DNA of 49,923 nt from assembly GCF_016908655.1 (NCBI RefSeq), contig NZ_JAFBEI010000013.1:1-49923 (forward strand), given 5' to 3'. Below, one piece after another: positions 8,381 to 17,354 of this stretch. The notes beneath the pieces were generated by a model that was given only the letters and a program-made list of their open reading frames with translations, made no database searches and had not been told where the DNA came from. Position numbers and translations under genes: made by a program. This DNA is from Streptococcus saliviloxodontae (GTDB lineage Bacteria; Bacillota; Bacilli; Lactobacillales; Streptococcaceae). How positions within the stretch are numbered: the stretch's first letter is position 1; every line of letters begins with the position of its first letter.

Positions 8381-8435
8381 TTGATTTTATAATCTATAAA
8401 TGCTATACTAAAAAAAGAATGAGAACACATGTTCT
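8381..8435 (+). promoter_or_regulatory. glf promoter with a dyad in the 5' leader
   Basis: TTGATT (8381-8386), 17 bases, TATACT (8404-8409). Downstream, AGAACA-CA-TGTTCT (8422-8435) forms a 6-2-6 inverted repeat near +7 to +20. It uses the same half-site letters as the HdiR-like operator (GTTCT/AGAAC) but in the opposite arrangement and with different spacing. Confidence 0.6.
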
Positions 8436-8453
8436 TAATGAAGGAGAGATAAG

Positions 8454-9566
8454 TTGTCAACATATGATTATTTAGTAGTAGGTTCAGGTTTGTTTGGTGC
8501 TGTTTTTGCACACGAAGCAGCTAAACAAGGTAAGAAGGTGAAAGTGATTGAAAAGAGAGAGCATATCGCTGGAAATATCTATACTAAAGAAGTAGACGGA
8601 ATTCAAGTACATCAGTATGGAGCTCATATTTTCCACACTTCAGATAAGGCTATCTGGGATTACATTAACCAGTTCGCTGAATTTAATCGCTACACCAATT
8701 CACCAGTAGCTAACTATAAGGGTGAAATCTATAACCTTCCATTTAATATGAATACCTTCAATAAATTGTGGGGAGTGGTAACACCTCAAGAAGCACAAGA
8801 AAAAATTGAGGAACAACGTGCCGTTCTTGCAGGTAAAACACCTGAAAACTTGGAAGAACAAGCGATTTCATTGGTCGGAACAGATATCTACGAAAAACTG
8901 ATTAAAGACTATACCATGAAACAATGGGGTAAAGAATGTACAGAACTTCCTGCCTTTATCATTCGTCGATTACCAGTTCGTTTCACTTATGATAACAATT
9001 ATTTCAACGATACTTACCAAGGTATTCCAATTGGTGGTTATACACAGATTATCGAAAAAATGTTAGCACATGACAATATTGACGTAGAGGTAAATGTTGA
9101 CTTCTTCGCTGACAAAGAATACTATATGTCAGAGTTTCCTAAGGTAGTCTTCACTGGTATGATTGACCAATTCTTCAACTACGAATTAGGAGAGTTAGAA
9201 TACCGTAGCCTTCGTTTTGAAACAGAAAGTTTACCTGTTTCTAACTATCAAGGTAATGCAGTAGTCAACTATACAGATGCAGAAACACCTTATACTCGTA
9301 TTATTGAGCATAAGCATTTCGAATTTGGACAGCAAGACTCAACAATTATTACTAAAGAGTACTCAAAAACTTGGACTAAGGGTGATGAACCGTATTACCC
9401 TGTCAATAATGACCGTAACAACAAGCTCTACAAAGCCTATAAAGCTCTAGCTGAGCAAGAAGAGAAGGTTATTTTTGGCGGACGCCTTGGACATTATCGT
9501 TATTATGATATGCATCAAGTTATTGCAGCAGCCTTACAATGTGTTCGTAATGAAGTCTTGGATTAA
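8454..9566 (+). CDS. glf: UDP-galactopyranose mutase
   Basis: A 370-residue flavoenzyme that converts UDP-galactopyranose to UDP-galactofuranose, the donor for galactofuranosyl residues in surface polysaccharides. The FAD-binding start reads YLVVGSGLFGAVFA followed by VIEKREHIAGN; the substrate region includes YGAHIFHTS and the C-terminal FGGRLGHYRYYDMHQ. Start is TTG 8454, preceded by AAGGAGAG at proper distance. It has its own promoter and terminator and sits apart from the glycosyltransferase genes, but its product is needed only if one of the window's glycosyltransferases (or one elsewhere) adds Galf. Together with the Stealth protein it recalls streptococcal receptor polysaccharides. Confidence 0.96.
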   Translation: MSTYDYLVVGSGLFGAVFAHEAAKQGKKVKVIEKREHIAGNIYTKEVDGIQVHQYGAHIFHTSDKAIWDYINQFAEFNRYTNSPVANYKGEIYNLPFNMNTFNKLWGVVTPQEAQEKIEEQRAVLAGKTPENLEEQAISLVGTDIYEKLIKDYTMKQWGKECTELPAFIIRRLPVRFTYDNNYFNDTYQGIPIGGYTQIIEKMLAHDNIDVEVNVDFFADKEYYMSEFPKVVFTGMIDQFFNYELGELEYRSLRFETESLPVSNYQGNAVVNYTDAETPYTRIIEHKHFEFGQQDSTIITKEYSKTWTKGDEPYYPVNNDRNNKLYKAYKALAEQEEKVIFGGRLGHYRYYDMHQVIAAALQCVRNEVLD

Positions 9567-9585
9567 TAGCGTAGAAGAATTGAAA

Positions 9586-9616
9586 AAAGCCACTGTTTTT
9601 TGATAACAGTGGCTTT
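9586..9616. terminator. Bidirectional terminator between glf and cpsY
   Basis: AAAGCCACTGTT (9586-9597) and AACAGTGGCTTT (9605-9616) form a perfect 12-bp stem with A and T flanks. It lies between convergent glf and cpsY. Confidence 0.85.
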
Positions 9617-9647
9617 GTCATGAGAAGTAATTATTTATCTTAGTTGT

Positions 9648-10559
9648 TTAATGATTTTCAAATCGGACTTCCTCTAGTAGGTAATCGATGAAGCGTTTAC
9701 CCATCTTAGATAAATTAGCTTTTTCATGTTTGATGTAAATAATATCGATATCATCCTCAACTGCTAATGGGATAGATACGATATTATCACCATTCAAGTT
9801 ACTATTTAAAATACCTGTTGCAATGGTATAGCCATCCAGTCCAATAAGCAGATTGAAGAGCGTAGCACGGTCACTGACTACGATAGATTTTTTGTGTGAG
9901 ATTTGAGACATAATCTCTTCTGAGAAGTAGAAGGAGTTATGTATGCCTTGGTCATAGCTGAGGTATGGAAATTCCTCTAAATCACTGAGGTGAACGACTG
10001 TCTTGTCAGCTAGAGGATTTGATTTGCTTACAAAGATATGGGGACGAGCTCGAAAAAGACTGATATAGGTCAAATGATTGTCATCAAACATTTTTGTTAA
10101 GACATCCCTATTGTAGCTGTTAAGGAAAAGAACCCCAATCTCTGAGCGGAAATTTTTAACGTCGTCGATAATTTCCCAGGTTCTGGTTTCACGAAGGAAT
10201 AACTCATAACGAGACATGTCTGCATTTTTGAGTAGAGAGACGAAGGCGTTGACGACAAAGGCATAATGCTGAGCAGAGACGCTAAAAAGTTCTCGAGTTT
10301 CAGATTTGCTTTTGTAACGTTCCTCTAGCAAAGCTGTCTGTTCGACAACTTGTCTTGCATAGGAAAGAAATTCAACACCGTCTTTTGTTAAAGTGATTCC
10401 TTTAGGGTTTCGTATGAAAATATCAATCCCCATCTCTCGCTCTAAATCACGCACAGCGTTAGATAGACTGGGTTGAGTGATGAACAACTGCTTGGCGGCC
10501 TCGTTCATACTTCCTGTTTCGACAATTTTGATAATATAATGTAATTGTTGGATACGCAT
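9648..10559 (-). CDS. cpsY: LysR-family regulator CpsY
   Basis: 303 residues. The N-terminal winged helix-turn-helix (about 1-60) includes SMNEAAKQLFITQPSLSNAVRDLE. The rest is a LysR effector-binding domain with the segment VSDRATLFNLLIGLDGY. It matches the CpsY/MtaR-type regulator found divergently before the capsule operon in group B and other streptococci. Despite its name, that family is tied to methionine/amino-acid uptake and surface or immune-evasion traits more clearly than to capsule synthesis. It is divergent from cpsA with 140 bases between the two starts, so it may act on that region. A preceding AGAGG-like site is absent; the ATG at 10559 follows AATAAAGGT. Confidence 0.9.
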   Translation of the reverse strand: MRIQQLHYIIKIVETGSMNEAAKQLFITQPSLSNAVRDLEREMGIDIFIRNPKGITLTKDGVEFLSYARQVVEQTALLEERYKSKSETRELFSVSAQHYAFVVNAFVSLLKNADMSRYELFLRETRTWEIIDDVKNFRSEIGVLFLNSYNRDVLTKMFDDNHLTYISLFRARPHIFVSKSNPLADKTVVHLSDLEEFPYLSYDQGIHNSFYFSEEIMSQISHKKSIVVSDRATLFNLLIGLDGYTIATGILNSNLNGDNIVSIPLAVEDDIDIIYIKHEKANLSKMGKRFIDYLLEEVRFENH

Positions 10560-10632
10560 ACCTTTATTGTAACATAAAAAGAGGAGCTATTTTTGAAAAC
10601 TTGCCTTAAATAAGATGGTTTTTGAAAAAGAT

Positions 10633-10661
10633 TTGCAATTCTAATGTAAAACAGTTATAAT
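10633..10661 (+). promoter_or_regulatory. Promoter of the cpsABCD operon
   Basis: TTGCAA (10633-10638), 17 bases, TATAAT (10656-10661), 38 bases before the cpsA start. It is the best match in the cpsY-cpsA intergenic region. Confidence 0.75.
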
Positions 10662-10699
10662 TATAGTAATAATTTTATGGAATTAAAATGGAGATAACT

Positions 10700-12172
10700 A
10701 TGACAAAAAAGTCTAGAAGTGCAGGACGTCAGTCTAGTCATAGACCGAAAAAAATTCATACAGGTGTTAATATTGCATTGCTTATTCTTTATGCAGTATT
10801 ATCAGCTATTGCCCTATTTCTAATGTTTAAATACCAATTTTTGGCATTTAGGCACCTCAACATTATTGTAACGGCAGGATTAGGCTTTATTTTCTTAACC
10901 TCAGCTTTTACAATTTTATTTAAAAAATGGCAAACAGGAACATCGGTCATCCTAGTCTTAAGTTCATTGCTAAGTTTGTTGTTAGTATTAGGTTTTCGAT
11001 CTACGATTGGTGTAGCCAATAAACTAAACGAAACAGCTTCTTATTCAGAAGTCGAGATGAGCGTAGTAGTGCCAAAAGATAGTACGATAACAGATGTTTC
11101 TCAGCTTACCTCGGTTCAAGCGCCGACAGACAATGATTCTGCTAATATAACGGCTTTGATAAATCAAATACGTAAAGAAAAGACAGTGACTTTGGCGACA
11201 GAGACGGTATCTTCTTATCAAGAGGCCTATAAAAATATCATATCTGGTTCTAGCTCTGCTATGGTGATGAATAGTGCCTACTCAGCCTTGCTAGAATTAT
11301 CAGATGCTAATTATGCTTCTAACATCAAAGAAATTTACCATTATACCGTCAAGACATCTAAGGCAACAAATAAAAAGCAACCTACGGATGCTAATGTCTT
11401 TAATATCTATATCAGCGGTATTGATACCTATGGTTCCATTTCAACGGTATCACGCTCGGATGTTAATATCATTTTAACGGTCAATATGAACACCCATAAG
11501 ATATTGATGACAACAACTCCTCGAGATTCTTATGTTCAAATTCCAGACCGAGGGGCTAACCAATATGACAAGTTAACGCATGCTGGTATCTATGGTGTTG
11601 AAACATCTGAAAAAACACTGGAGAATCTTTATGATATTCCAATTGATTATTACGCTCGTATCAATTTCACCTCTTTCCTTAATCTCATAGATGCGGTTGG
11701 GGGAGTAACGGTTTACAATGACCAAGCCTTTACGAGTTTACATGGTAATTATCAATTTGATGTTGGAAATGTTACTTTAAACTCGGATAAAGCTCTAGGA
11801 TTTGTTCGTGAGCGTTATAGTCTTCAAAATGGTGATTACGATCGTGGAGAAAATCAATTGAAAGTAGTTCAAGCTATCATCAACAAATTGACTTCTTTGA
11901 GTTCGGTTTCAAGCTTTTCAACTATCATTTCTAGCCTTGAAAGTTCTGTTCAAACAGATATGTCTCTAGATGCAATGATGTCTCTTGCGAACACGCAATT
12001 AGATTCAAAGAAATCCTTCAAGATTACATCACAAGAAGTAACAGGAACAGGTTCGACAGGAACACTTGTTTCTTATGCGATGCCAACATCTAGCCTGTAT
12101 ATGATTCAACTAGATCAAACTAGCGTTTCTAATGCAGCACAAGCAATCAAAGATACGATGGCAGGTAAGTAA
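10700..12172 (+). CDS. cpsA: CpsA, LytR-CpsA-Psr family polysaccharide transferase
   Basis: 490 residues. A short basic cytoplasmic tail, three membrane segments (about 22-42, 53-72 and 80-98), an accessory extracellular domain (about 120-220), then the LCP catalytic domain, with SGIDTYG, TVNMNTHKILMTTTPRD, INFTSF and the arginine segment FVRERYSLQNGDYDRGENQ. LCP enzymes attach undecaprenyl-linked polymers to peptidoglycan on the outer face of the membrane. I chose ATG 10700 because GGAG lies six bases before it; the ATG at 10688 has no site. First gene of cpsABCD. Confidence 0.95.
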   Translation: MTKKSRSAGRQSSHRPKKIHTGVNIALLILYAVLSAIALFLMFKYQFLAFRHLNIIVTAGLGFIFLTSAFTILFKKWQTGTSVILVLSSLLSLLLVLGFRSTIGVANKLNETASYSEVEMSVVVPKDSTITDVSQLTSVQAPTDNDSANITALINQIRKEKTVTLATETVSSYQEAYKNIISGSSSAMVMNSAYSALLELSDANYASNIKEIYHYTVKTSKATNKKQPTDANVFNIYISGIDTYGSISTVSRSDVNIILTVNMNTHKILMTTTPRDSYVQIPDRGANQYDKLTHAGIYGVETSEKTLENLYDIPIDYYARINFTSFLNLIDAVGGVTVYNDQAFTSLHGNYQFDVGNVTLNSDKALGFVRERYSLQNGDYDRGENQLKVVQAIINKLTSLSSVSSFSTIISSLESSVQTDMSLDAMMSLANTQLDSKKSFKITSQEVTGTGSTGTLVSYAMPTSSLYMIQLDQTSVSNAAQAIKDTMAGK

Positions 12173-12173
12173 G

Positions 12174-12908
12174 ATGATTGATATTCATTCACACATTATT
12201 TTTGATGTTGATGATGGCCCAAAGACATTAGATGAGAGCTTAGATTTGATTAGAGAATCTTACCGTCAGGGAGTTAGAAAAATCGTAGCAACCTCACACC
12301 GTCGCAAGGGGATGTTTGAGACAGCAGAGGATAAAATAGCTAGTAACTTTGAGTTGTTGAAACAAAGAGTGGACGAAGAGTTTAATTCTGACTTGCAACT
12401 ATACTACGGCGGAGAGTTGTATTACACATCTGATATTCCTCAAAAGCTGGATGATAGGACGGTTCCTCGTATGGCAGACACAAGATTTGCTTTGATTGAA
12501 TTCAGTATGAATACCCCGTGGTCAGACATACAGTCAGGATTGCGTCAAATTATTATGATGGGAGTAACTCCAATTGTTGCCCACATCGAGCGTTATGATG
12601 CGTTAGCTTTTAATCAGACTCGTGTGGAGGAGCTGATAAATATTGGGTGCTACACACAAATTAATAGCTCTCATGTATTGAAGCCGGGTCTTATCGGTGA
12701 TAAGTACAAACGATTTAAAAAACGAGCTCATTATTTTTTAGATAGAGATTTGGTTCATTGTGTTGCAAGTGATATGCATAATTTGGATCAAAGACCTCCA
12801 TATATGGAAAAGGCCTACCAAGTCATTTCGAAACGATATGGTAAGCAGCGAGCACAAGATCTTTTTTATAATAATCCGGAAGGATTGCTAGACAATACCT
12901 TTATTTAG
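12174..12908 (+). CDS. cpsB: CpsB, PHP-family protein-tyrosine phosphatase
   Basis: 244 residues. Metal-dependent tyrosine phosphatase of the PHP fold. It dephosphorylates CpsD and so sets chain length and export. Metal ligands are visible in DIHSHIIFDVDDG (His5, His7), ATSHRRKGMF, VAHIERYD and the late CVASDMHN. The start at 12174 comes one base after the cpsA stop and fits the family N-terminus MIDIHSH; a longer frame begins inside cpsA. The pair is probably translationally coupled. Confidence 0.95.
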   Translation: MIDIHSHIIFDVDDGPKTLDESLDLIRESYRQGVRKIVATSHRRKGMFETAEDKIASNFELLKQRVDEEFNSDLQLYYGGELYYTSDIPQKLDDRTVPRMADTRFALIEFSMNTPWSDIQSGLRQIIMMGVTPIVAHIERYDALAFNQTRVEELINIGCYTQINSSHVLKPGLIGDKYKRFKKRAHYFLDRDLVHCVASDMHNLDQRPPYMEKAYQVISKRYGKQRAQDLFYNNPEGLLDNTFI

Positions 12909-12928
12909 CGTAATAGGAGAAAATAGGA

Positions 12929-13612
12929 ATGGAAAACACTAATATTGAAATTGATGTTCTATACTTGTTAAAGAAACTTTGGAGCAAAAAATTTCTTATT
13001 ATCTTTGTCGCAGCCATTGGTGCTGCTGTAGCACTTGTAGGTAGTCTCTTTTTAATGACGCCACAATATACTTCTACAACACGTATTTATGTTGTTAATA
13101 ATTCAAAAGACAGTAACAGTATAACGACCTCTGATCTGCAAGCCGGTGACTATCTCGTTAACGACTATAAAGAAATCATCTCATCAAATGAAGTGTTACA
13201 AACAGTCGTTCAAAATGAAAATTTATCTATTTCATCTGGACAGTTATCAAAAATGTTAACAGTAACGATTCCTTCGGATACTCGTGTTATCTCTATTTCA
13301 GTTGAAAATAAGAATCCTCAGGAAGCAAGTGATTTAGCAAATGCAATTCGAGAAGTAGCGTCAGAAAAAATTAAGTCTGTCACAAAAGTTCAAGACGTGA
13401 CAACACTTGAGGTTGCACAAGCTTCATCAAGTCCATCATCACCTAACGTGAAACGAAATGTTATGATTGGTTTGTTAGTTGGTGGATTTCTTTCTGTGGT
13501 CGTAGTTCTTTTAATGGAAGTACTTGATGACCGTGTGAAACGCCCAGAAGATATTGAAGAAGTTCTTGGTATGACATTGCTTGGTGTTGTTCCAAACACA
13601 GATAAATTATAA
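12929..13612 (+). CDS. cpsC: CpsC, Wzz-type chain-length / kinase-activator protein
   Basis: 227 residues, the usual length. Membrane segments lie near 20-42 (FLIIFVAAIGAAVALVGSLF) and 178-198, with an extracellular region between, the plan of polysaccharide co-polymerases of Gram-positive bacteria. The short cytoplasmic C-terminus activates the BY-kinase CpsD encoded next. The site AATAGGAGAAAATAGG precedes the ATG. Part of the conserved regulatory/assembly block. Confidence 0.94.
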   Translation: MENTNIEIDVLYLLKKLWSKKFLIIFVAAIGAAVALVGSLFLMTPQYTSTTRIYVVNNSKDSNSITTSDLQAGDYLVNDYKEIISSNEVLQTVVQNENLSISSGQLSKMLTVTIPSDTRVISISVENKNPQEASDLANAIREVASEKIKSVTKVQDVTTLEVAQASSSPSSPNVKRNVMIGLLVGGFLSVVVVLLMEVLDDRVKRPEDIEEVLGMTLLGVVPNTDKL

Positions 13613-13625
13613 GAGGAGAAAGTGA

Positions 13626-14363
13626 ATGGCTCAGCTTGAATTAGTCAGAAATAGAGCGCTTCAAATGAAGCAAACAGAAGAGTATTATAATAGTATTCGT
13701 ACAAACATTCAATTTAGTGGTAATGACTTGAGAACAATAGTCATCACCTCTGTTCAACCAGGAGAGGGTAAATCTACAACAGCTACAAACTTAGCAATCT
13801 CATATGCCCGTGCAGGCTTTAGAACCCTTCTTGTTGATGCAGATACACGAAATTCAGTCATGTCAGGAGTCTTTAAAGCTACAGAACGTATTGATGGTCT
13901 AACAGCTTATTTATCAGGAAATGTTGAGTTATCTGATGTTATCTGTTCTACCAATGTTGAAAACTTGATGGTGATTACATCAGGGAAAATTCCACCAAAT
14001 CCAACAAGTTTATTACAAAATTCAAACTTCGATTATATGATTGAGACAACACGTAACTTGTATGACGTTGTCATTGTTGACTCACCACCAATCGGACTTG
14101 TTGTTGATGCTGCTATTATTGCTCAAAAATGTGATGCAAGCTTCATGGTTACAGAAGCCGGTGCTATCAAGCGCCGTTATATTCAAAAAGCTAAGGCTCA
14201 AATGGAACAAAGTGGGGCACAGTTCTTAGGTATCGTATTGAATAAGTTTGATACTAAAGAAGCAACCTACGGATCATACGGAGCTTATGGCGATTACGGT
14301 AACTACGGCAAGCAGTTGGAGAAAAAGTCTAGCTCAAAAAAACGTCGTAAAAAAGACAAATAA
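13626..14363 (+). CDS. cpsD: CpsD, bacterial tyrosine kinase (BY-kinase)
   Basis: 245 residues. Walker [15 protein letters not shown] (42-55), Walker A' LLVDADTR (68-75) and Walker B VVIVDSPP. The C-terminal tail has a tyrosine cluster, [15 protein letters not shown], which is the autophosphorylation site, and ends in a Lys-rich stretch. With CpsC it forms the kinase that controls polymer length and cell-wall attachment; CpsB reverses it. GAGGAGA precedes the start. It is the last gene before a strong hairpin, and no priming glycosyltransferase gene follows, unlike the usual cpsABCDE order. Confidence 0.95.
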   Translation: MAQLELVRNRALQMKQTEEYYNSIRTNIQFSGNDLRTIVITSVQPGEGKSTTATNLAISYARAGFRTLLVDADTRNSVMSGVFKATERIDGLTAYLSGNVELSDVICSTNVENLMVITSGKIPPNPTSLLQNSNFDYMIETTRNLYDVVIVDSPPIGLVVDAAIIAQKCDASFMVTEAGAIKRRYIQKAKAQMEQSGAQFLGIVLNKFDTKEATYGSYGAYGDYGNYGKQLEKKSSSKKRRKKDK

Positions 14364-14392
14364 AAGTAGAATTCATTATCAATGAGTGATAT

Positions 14393-14436
14393 AAATCTAA
14401 AAGAGAGGGGCAATATTGCTCCTCTCTTTTAGATTT
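14393..14436 (+). terminator. Long hairpin terminator after cpsD
   Basis: A nearly perfect 22-bp stem, AAATCTAAAAGAGAGG... with ...CCTCTCTTTTAGATTT, has only one G·T position and almost no loop. The 3' side is T-rich (CTCTTTTAGATTTT) although not followed by a pure T-run. It separates cpsABCD from the biosynthetic genes. Confidence 0.75.
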
Positions 14437-14792
14437 TAAAAATAAGCTGTATCTGTAGTGATGATTTGATACTAGTGGAGGTTACCGATTCCTAATGAAT
14501 AACGAATTTGTGATATAATGTGATTAACGAATCGGGTGACGATGATAAAATTATTAAGATAGTAAATTGCAAATAGGAGTGAGACTTCAGAAGGATTTTT
14601 GCTATTATGAGAAACCGTTTTTATTGATATAGATTACCTACATTATACTTTATTTGTTTCGGGATGTTTATTTACTTTTACTGTCTAAATAATATTGAAA
14701 AGTATTGAAAAATATAGTATTCTATAAAATAGTGTTTGTTTAAAATATTTGAAATTTAAGATTAGACAAGTAGTCTTATAGGATAAGTTAAT
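14437..14792 (+). promoter_or_regulatory. Non-coding leader with a promoter flanked by an inverted repeat
   Basis: No gene is seen in this 356-base stretch. An extended -10 (TGATATAAT, hexamer 14514-14519) lies inside an inverted repeat CCGATTC (14485-14491) / GAATCGG (14529-14535), and AACGAAT occurs twice on either side of the -10. It can start transcription of cluster A independently of cpsA. The remaining 230 bases before the epimerase start are AT-rich and I see nothing clear in them. Confidence 0.5.
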
Positions 14793-15887
14793 ATGAAAAA
14801 GAAAAGAATTTTTGTAACTGGGGCAGCCGGGTTTATTGGTAGTAATCTTGTCATGGCGCTCTTGGCTAGTGACGGTGTTGAGCAAATTATTGGGTTAGAT
14901 AATTTATCTGATTATTACGATGTTTCATTAAAAGATGAACGTTTAAAAAGAATTAACGAATTCTCTCAGAAACTTTTTTCAGATAAATGGGTGTTTATAA
15001 AAGGCTCTTTGGCTGATAAATCATTGATCGATTCCATTTTTGAAACTTACCAGCCGGATGTTGTGATTAATCTAGCTGCACAGGCTGGTGTGCGTTATTC
15101 GATTAAGAATCCAGATGCTTATATCGAAGCGAATGTTTTAGGCTTCTATAATATTTTAGAAGCTTGTCGACATTCTTACGATGATGGGAAGTCTGGGGTA
15201 GAGCACTTAATTTATGCATCATCGTCATCGGTTTATGGTTCAAATGCTAATATTCCATACAGCGTTGAAGATAAAGTTGATAATCCGGTGTCTTTGTATG
15301 CAGCAACTAAAAAATCCAATGAGTTGTTTGCTCATGCCTACTCAAAATTATATGGGATTCCGTCAACTGGTCTAAGGTTCTTTACAGTCTATGGACCAGC
15401 TGGTCGACCAGATATGGCTTATTTTGGATTTACTGATAAGTTGGTTAAGGGTGAGACCATTAATATTTTTAATTATGGAAATTGCCAACGAGATTTTACT
15501 TATATCGATGATATTATCGAAGGTATTATGAGAATTGTGTTTAACTCTTCTAACTTTGAAAAATCATCGCGTGAATCCTCCGATGTACCTTACAGGGTCT
15601 ACAACATAGGAAATAGCAGTCCTGAAAATTTACTAGATTTTGTAACTATCTTAAAAGAGGAATTGGTTACAGCGAAGGTATTACCAGAGGATTTTGAATT
15701 AAATAAGCATATTAAGTTAGTTCCTATGCAACCTGGGGATGTTGAAAAGACTTTTGCAGATACCAGTGCCTTAGAAAAGGACTATGGCTTCAAACCAGAG
15801 ACATCCCTGAGAGCTGGTTTACGCGAATTTGCGCAATGGTATTACCAATTCTTTATGCAAGCGAATTTGAGTGATTCAATAGATTAA
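14793..15887 (+). CDS. UDP-glucuronate 4-epimerase
   Basis: A 364-residue short-chain dehydrogenase/epimerase. NAD-binding GAAGFIGSN is at about 10-18, then LDNLSDYYD, NLAAQAGVRYSI (typical of the GAE/CapI branch), SSSSVYG and the catalytic YAATK. The VRYS and SDYYD segments favour UDP-GlcA to UDP-GalA epimerisation over GalE. The UDP-glucose dehydrogenase at 25743 would supply its substrate, which suggests galacturonic acid in the polymer. First gene of cluster A; the ribosome site is weak (AGGA, nine bases away). Confidence 0.88.
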   Translation: MKKKRIFVTGAAGFIGSNLVMALLASDGVEQIIGLDNLSDYYDVSLKDERLKRINEFSQKLFSDKWVFIKGSLADKSLIDSIFETYQPDVVINLAAQAGVRYSIKNPDAYIEANVLGFYNILEACRHSYDDGKSGVEHLIYASSSSVYGSNANIPYSVEDKVDNPVSLYAATKKSNELFAHAYSKLYGIPSTGLRFFTVYGPAGRPDMAYFGFTDKLVKGETINIFNYGNCQRDFTYIDDIIEGIMRIVFNSSNFEKSSRESSDVPYRVYNIGNSSPENLLDFVTILKEELVTAKVLPEDFELNKHIKLVPMQPGDVEKTFADTSALEKDYGFKPETSLRAGLREFAQWYYQFFMQANLSDSID

Positions 15888-15890
15888 GAC

Positions 15891-17354
15891 ATGAAAAAAA
15901 ATTTATCAATTAAAATAAACTTCTTAATGAATTTTATTCTTACAATTTCAAACTTTATTTTTCCTTTAATCACTTTCCCTTATGTTTCAAGGGTTTTAGG
16001 GGCTTCTGGTCTAGGAGTGGTTAATTTTGCTATTTCTTATATCTCTTATTTCACTATGTTTGGTATGCTAGGCATCCCAACTTATGGTATTCGAATCTGT
16101 GCAAAATATCTGGATGATAAAGAAAAGTTGACGAAAACAGTTGTAGAGTTAATCATCGTTAATGCAATTGTCATGTCACTATCAATCGCGATCTTTTTAG
16201 GATCAGTAGCAGTGATTCCTAAGTTACAGGCGGACAAAACATTGTACTACATCATGTGTTCGACATTGTTTTTCAACGTACTAGGGGTCGAATGGCTATA
16301 CAAAGCCTTAGAAAAGTATTCTTATATTACAATACGATCCATTGTGTTTAAGCTGATTTCAATCTTGATTATGTTTTTGCTTGTTCGAGATAGTCAAGAT
16401 TATGTTATCTACGGAGCTCTAACGATTTTTGCCTCTGTTGGATCCAATCTGATGAATTTTTGGAATTTACGAGATATCATTGATATTAAATTGGTCCGTC
16501 GAGTTAATATTACTCAGCACATAACGCCAATTGTCACTTTTTTCTTAATTTCGGCATCATGGACCCTATTTTCAAGTCTTGATACAACACTTCTAGGATT
16601 CATGAAAAGTAATGAGCAAGTAGGTTACTTTTCCGTAGCTGTCAGAATCAAACAGCTATTAGCTAGTTTACTAGCTTCCTTTAGTGCAGTCTTGCTGCCT
16701 AGGTTAACAAAATTTTATGAAAAAAAAGATCATGATGGTTTTCAACTGTTAGTTAGCAAGGCATTAAATTTCATTTTACTCTTGTCTATTCCATTGACAA
16801 TCTATTCCATTTGCTATTCTAAGGAAGTTATTTACTTTATCTCGGGAGATGGATTTACAAAGGCTATTTTACCCTTACGGCTCATTCTTCCGTCAGTCTT
16901 CTTTATGGGAATTTCTGGATTTGCTGTTAACCAGATCCTAGTCCCTATGAACCATGAAAAGGTTGTTTTGCGCTCTACTCTATTGACTTGTGTTGTCAAT
17001 ATCATCTTAAATTTAATCTTGATTCCATTTATAGGAGCATCAGGTGCAGCGTTTGCTGGTTCAGTATCAGAAGGTGTCTTAGCAGCGGTTCAATTATATG
17101 CGATAAGACGTATGCTGAAAAATATTGTAAAGACTATCGGACTAAACAAGATAGCTTTTGCAACTATCCTAGCGCTTGTTCTGTCAGAGTTGTCTTTATC
17201 ACTTTTAGGTTTTACAAGCCCATTTATTATTTTAGTGGTATCTTCTTTTATCTTCTTTACAGTCTATCTCTTAGTCTTAATCGGACTCAAGGAGAAGTTG
17301 GTACTAACAACCCTTCAAACATTTTTAATGAGGTTATTAAAAAGAAATGTCTAA
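15891..17354 (+). CDS. wzx: Wzx flippase of cluster A
   Basis: 487 residues, about 12-14 hydrophobic segments along the whole length. It starts with a RfbX/Wzx-type first helix region (FILTISNFIFPLITFPYVSRVLGASGLGVVNF), the hallmark of polysaccharide-transport flippases of the MOP superfamily. It turns the undecaprenyl-linked repeat unit to the outer face of the membrane. It starts three bases after the epimerase stop without a clear ribosome site, so translation is probably coupled. A second, different Wzx is encoded at 35064. Confidence 0.92.
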   Translation: MKKNLSIKINFLMNFILTISNFIFPLITFPYVSRVLGASGLGVVNFAISYISYFTMFGMLGIPTYGIRICAKYLDDKEKLTKTVVELIIVNAIVMSLSIAIFLGSVAVIPKLQADKTLYYIMCSTLFFNVLGVEWLYKALEKYSYITIRSIVFKLISILIMFLLVRDSQDYVIYGALTIFASVGSNLMNFWNLRDIIDIKLVRRVNITQHITPIVTFFLISASWTLFSSLDTTLLGFMKSNEQVGYFSVAVRIKQLLASLLASFSAVLLPRLTKFYEKKDHDGFQLLVSKALNFILLLSIPLTIYSICYSKEVIYFISGDGFTKAILPLRLILPSVFFMGISGFAVNQILVPMNHEKVVLRSTLLTCVVNIILNLILIPFIGASGAAFAGSVSEGVLAAVQLYAIRRMLKNIVKTIGLNKIAFATILALVLSELSLSLLGFTSPFIILVVSSFIFFTVYLLVLIGLKEKLVLTTLQTFLMRLLKRNV

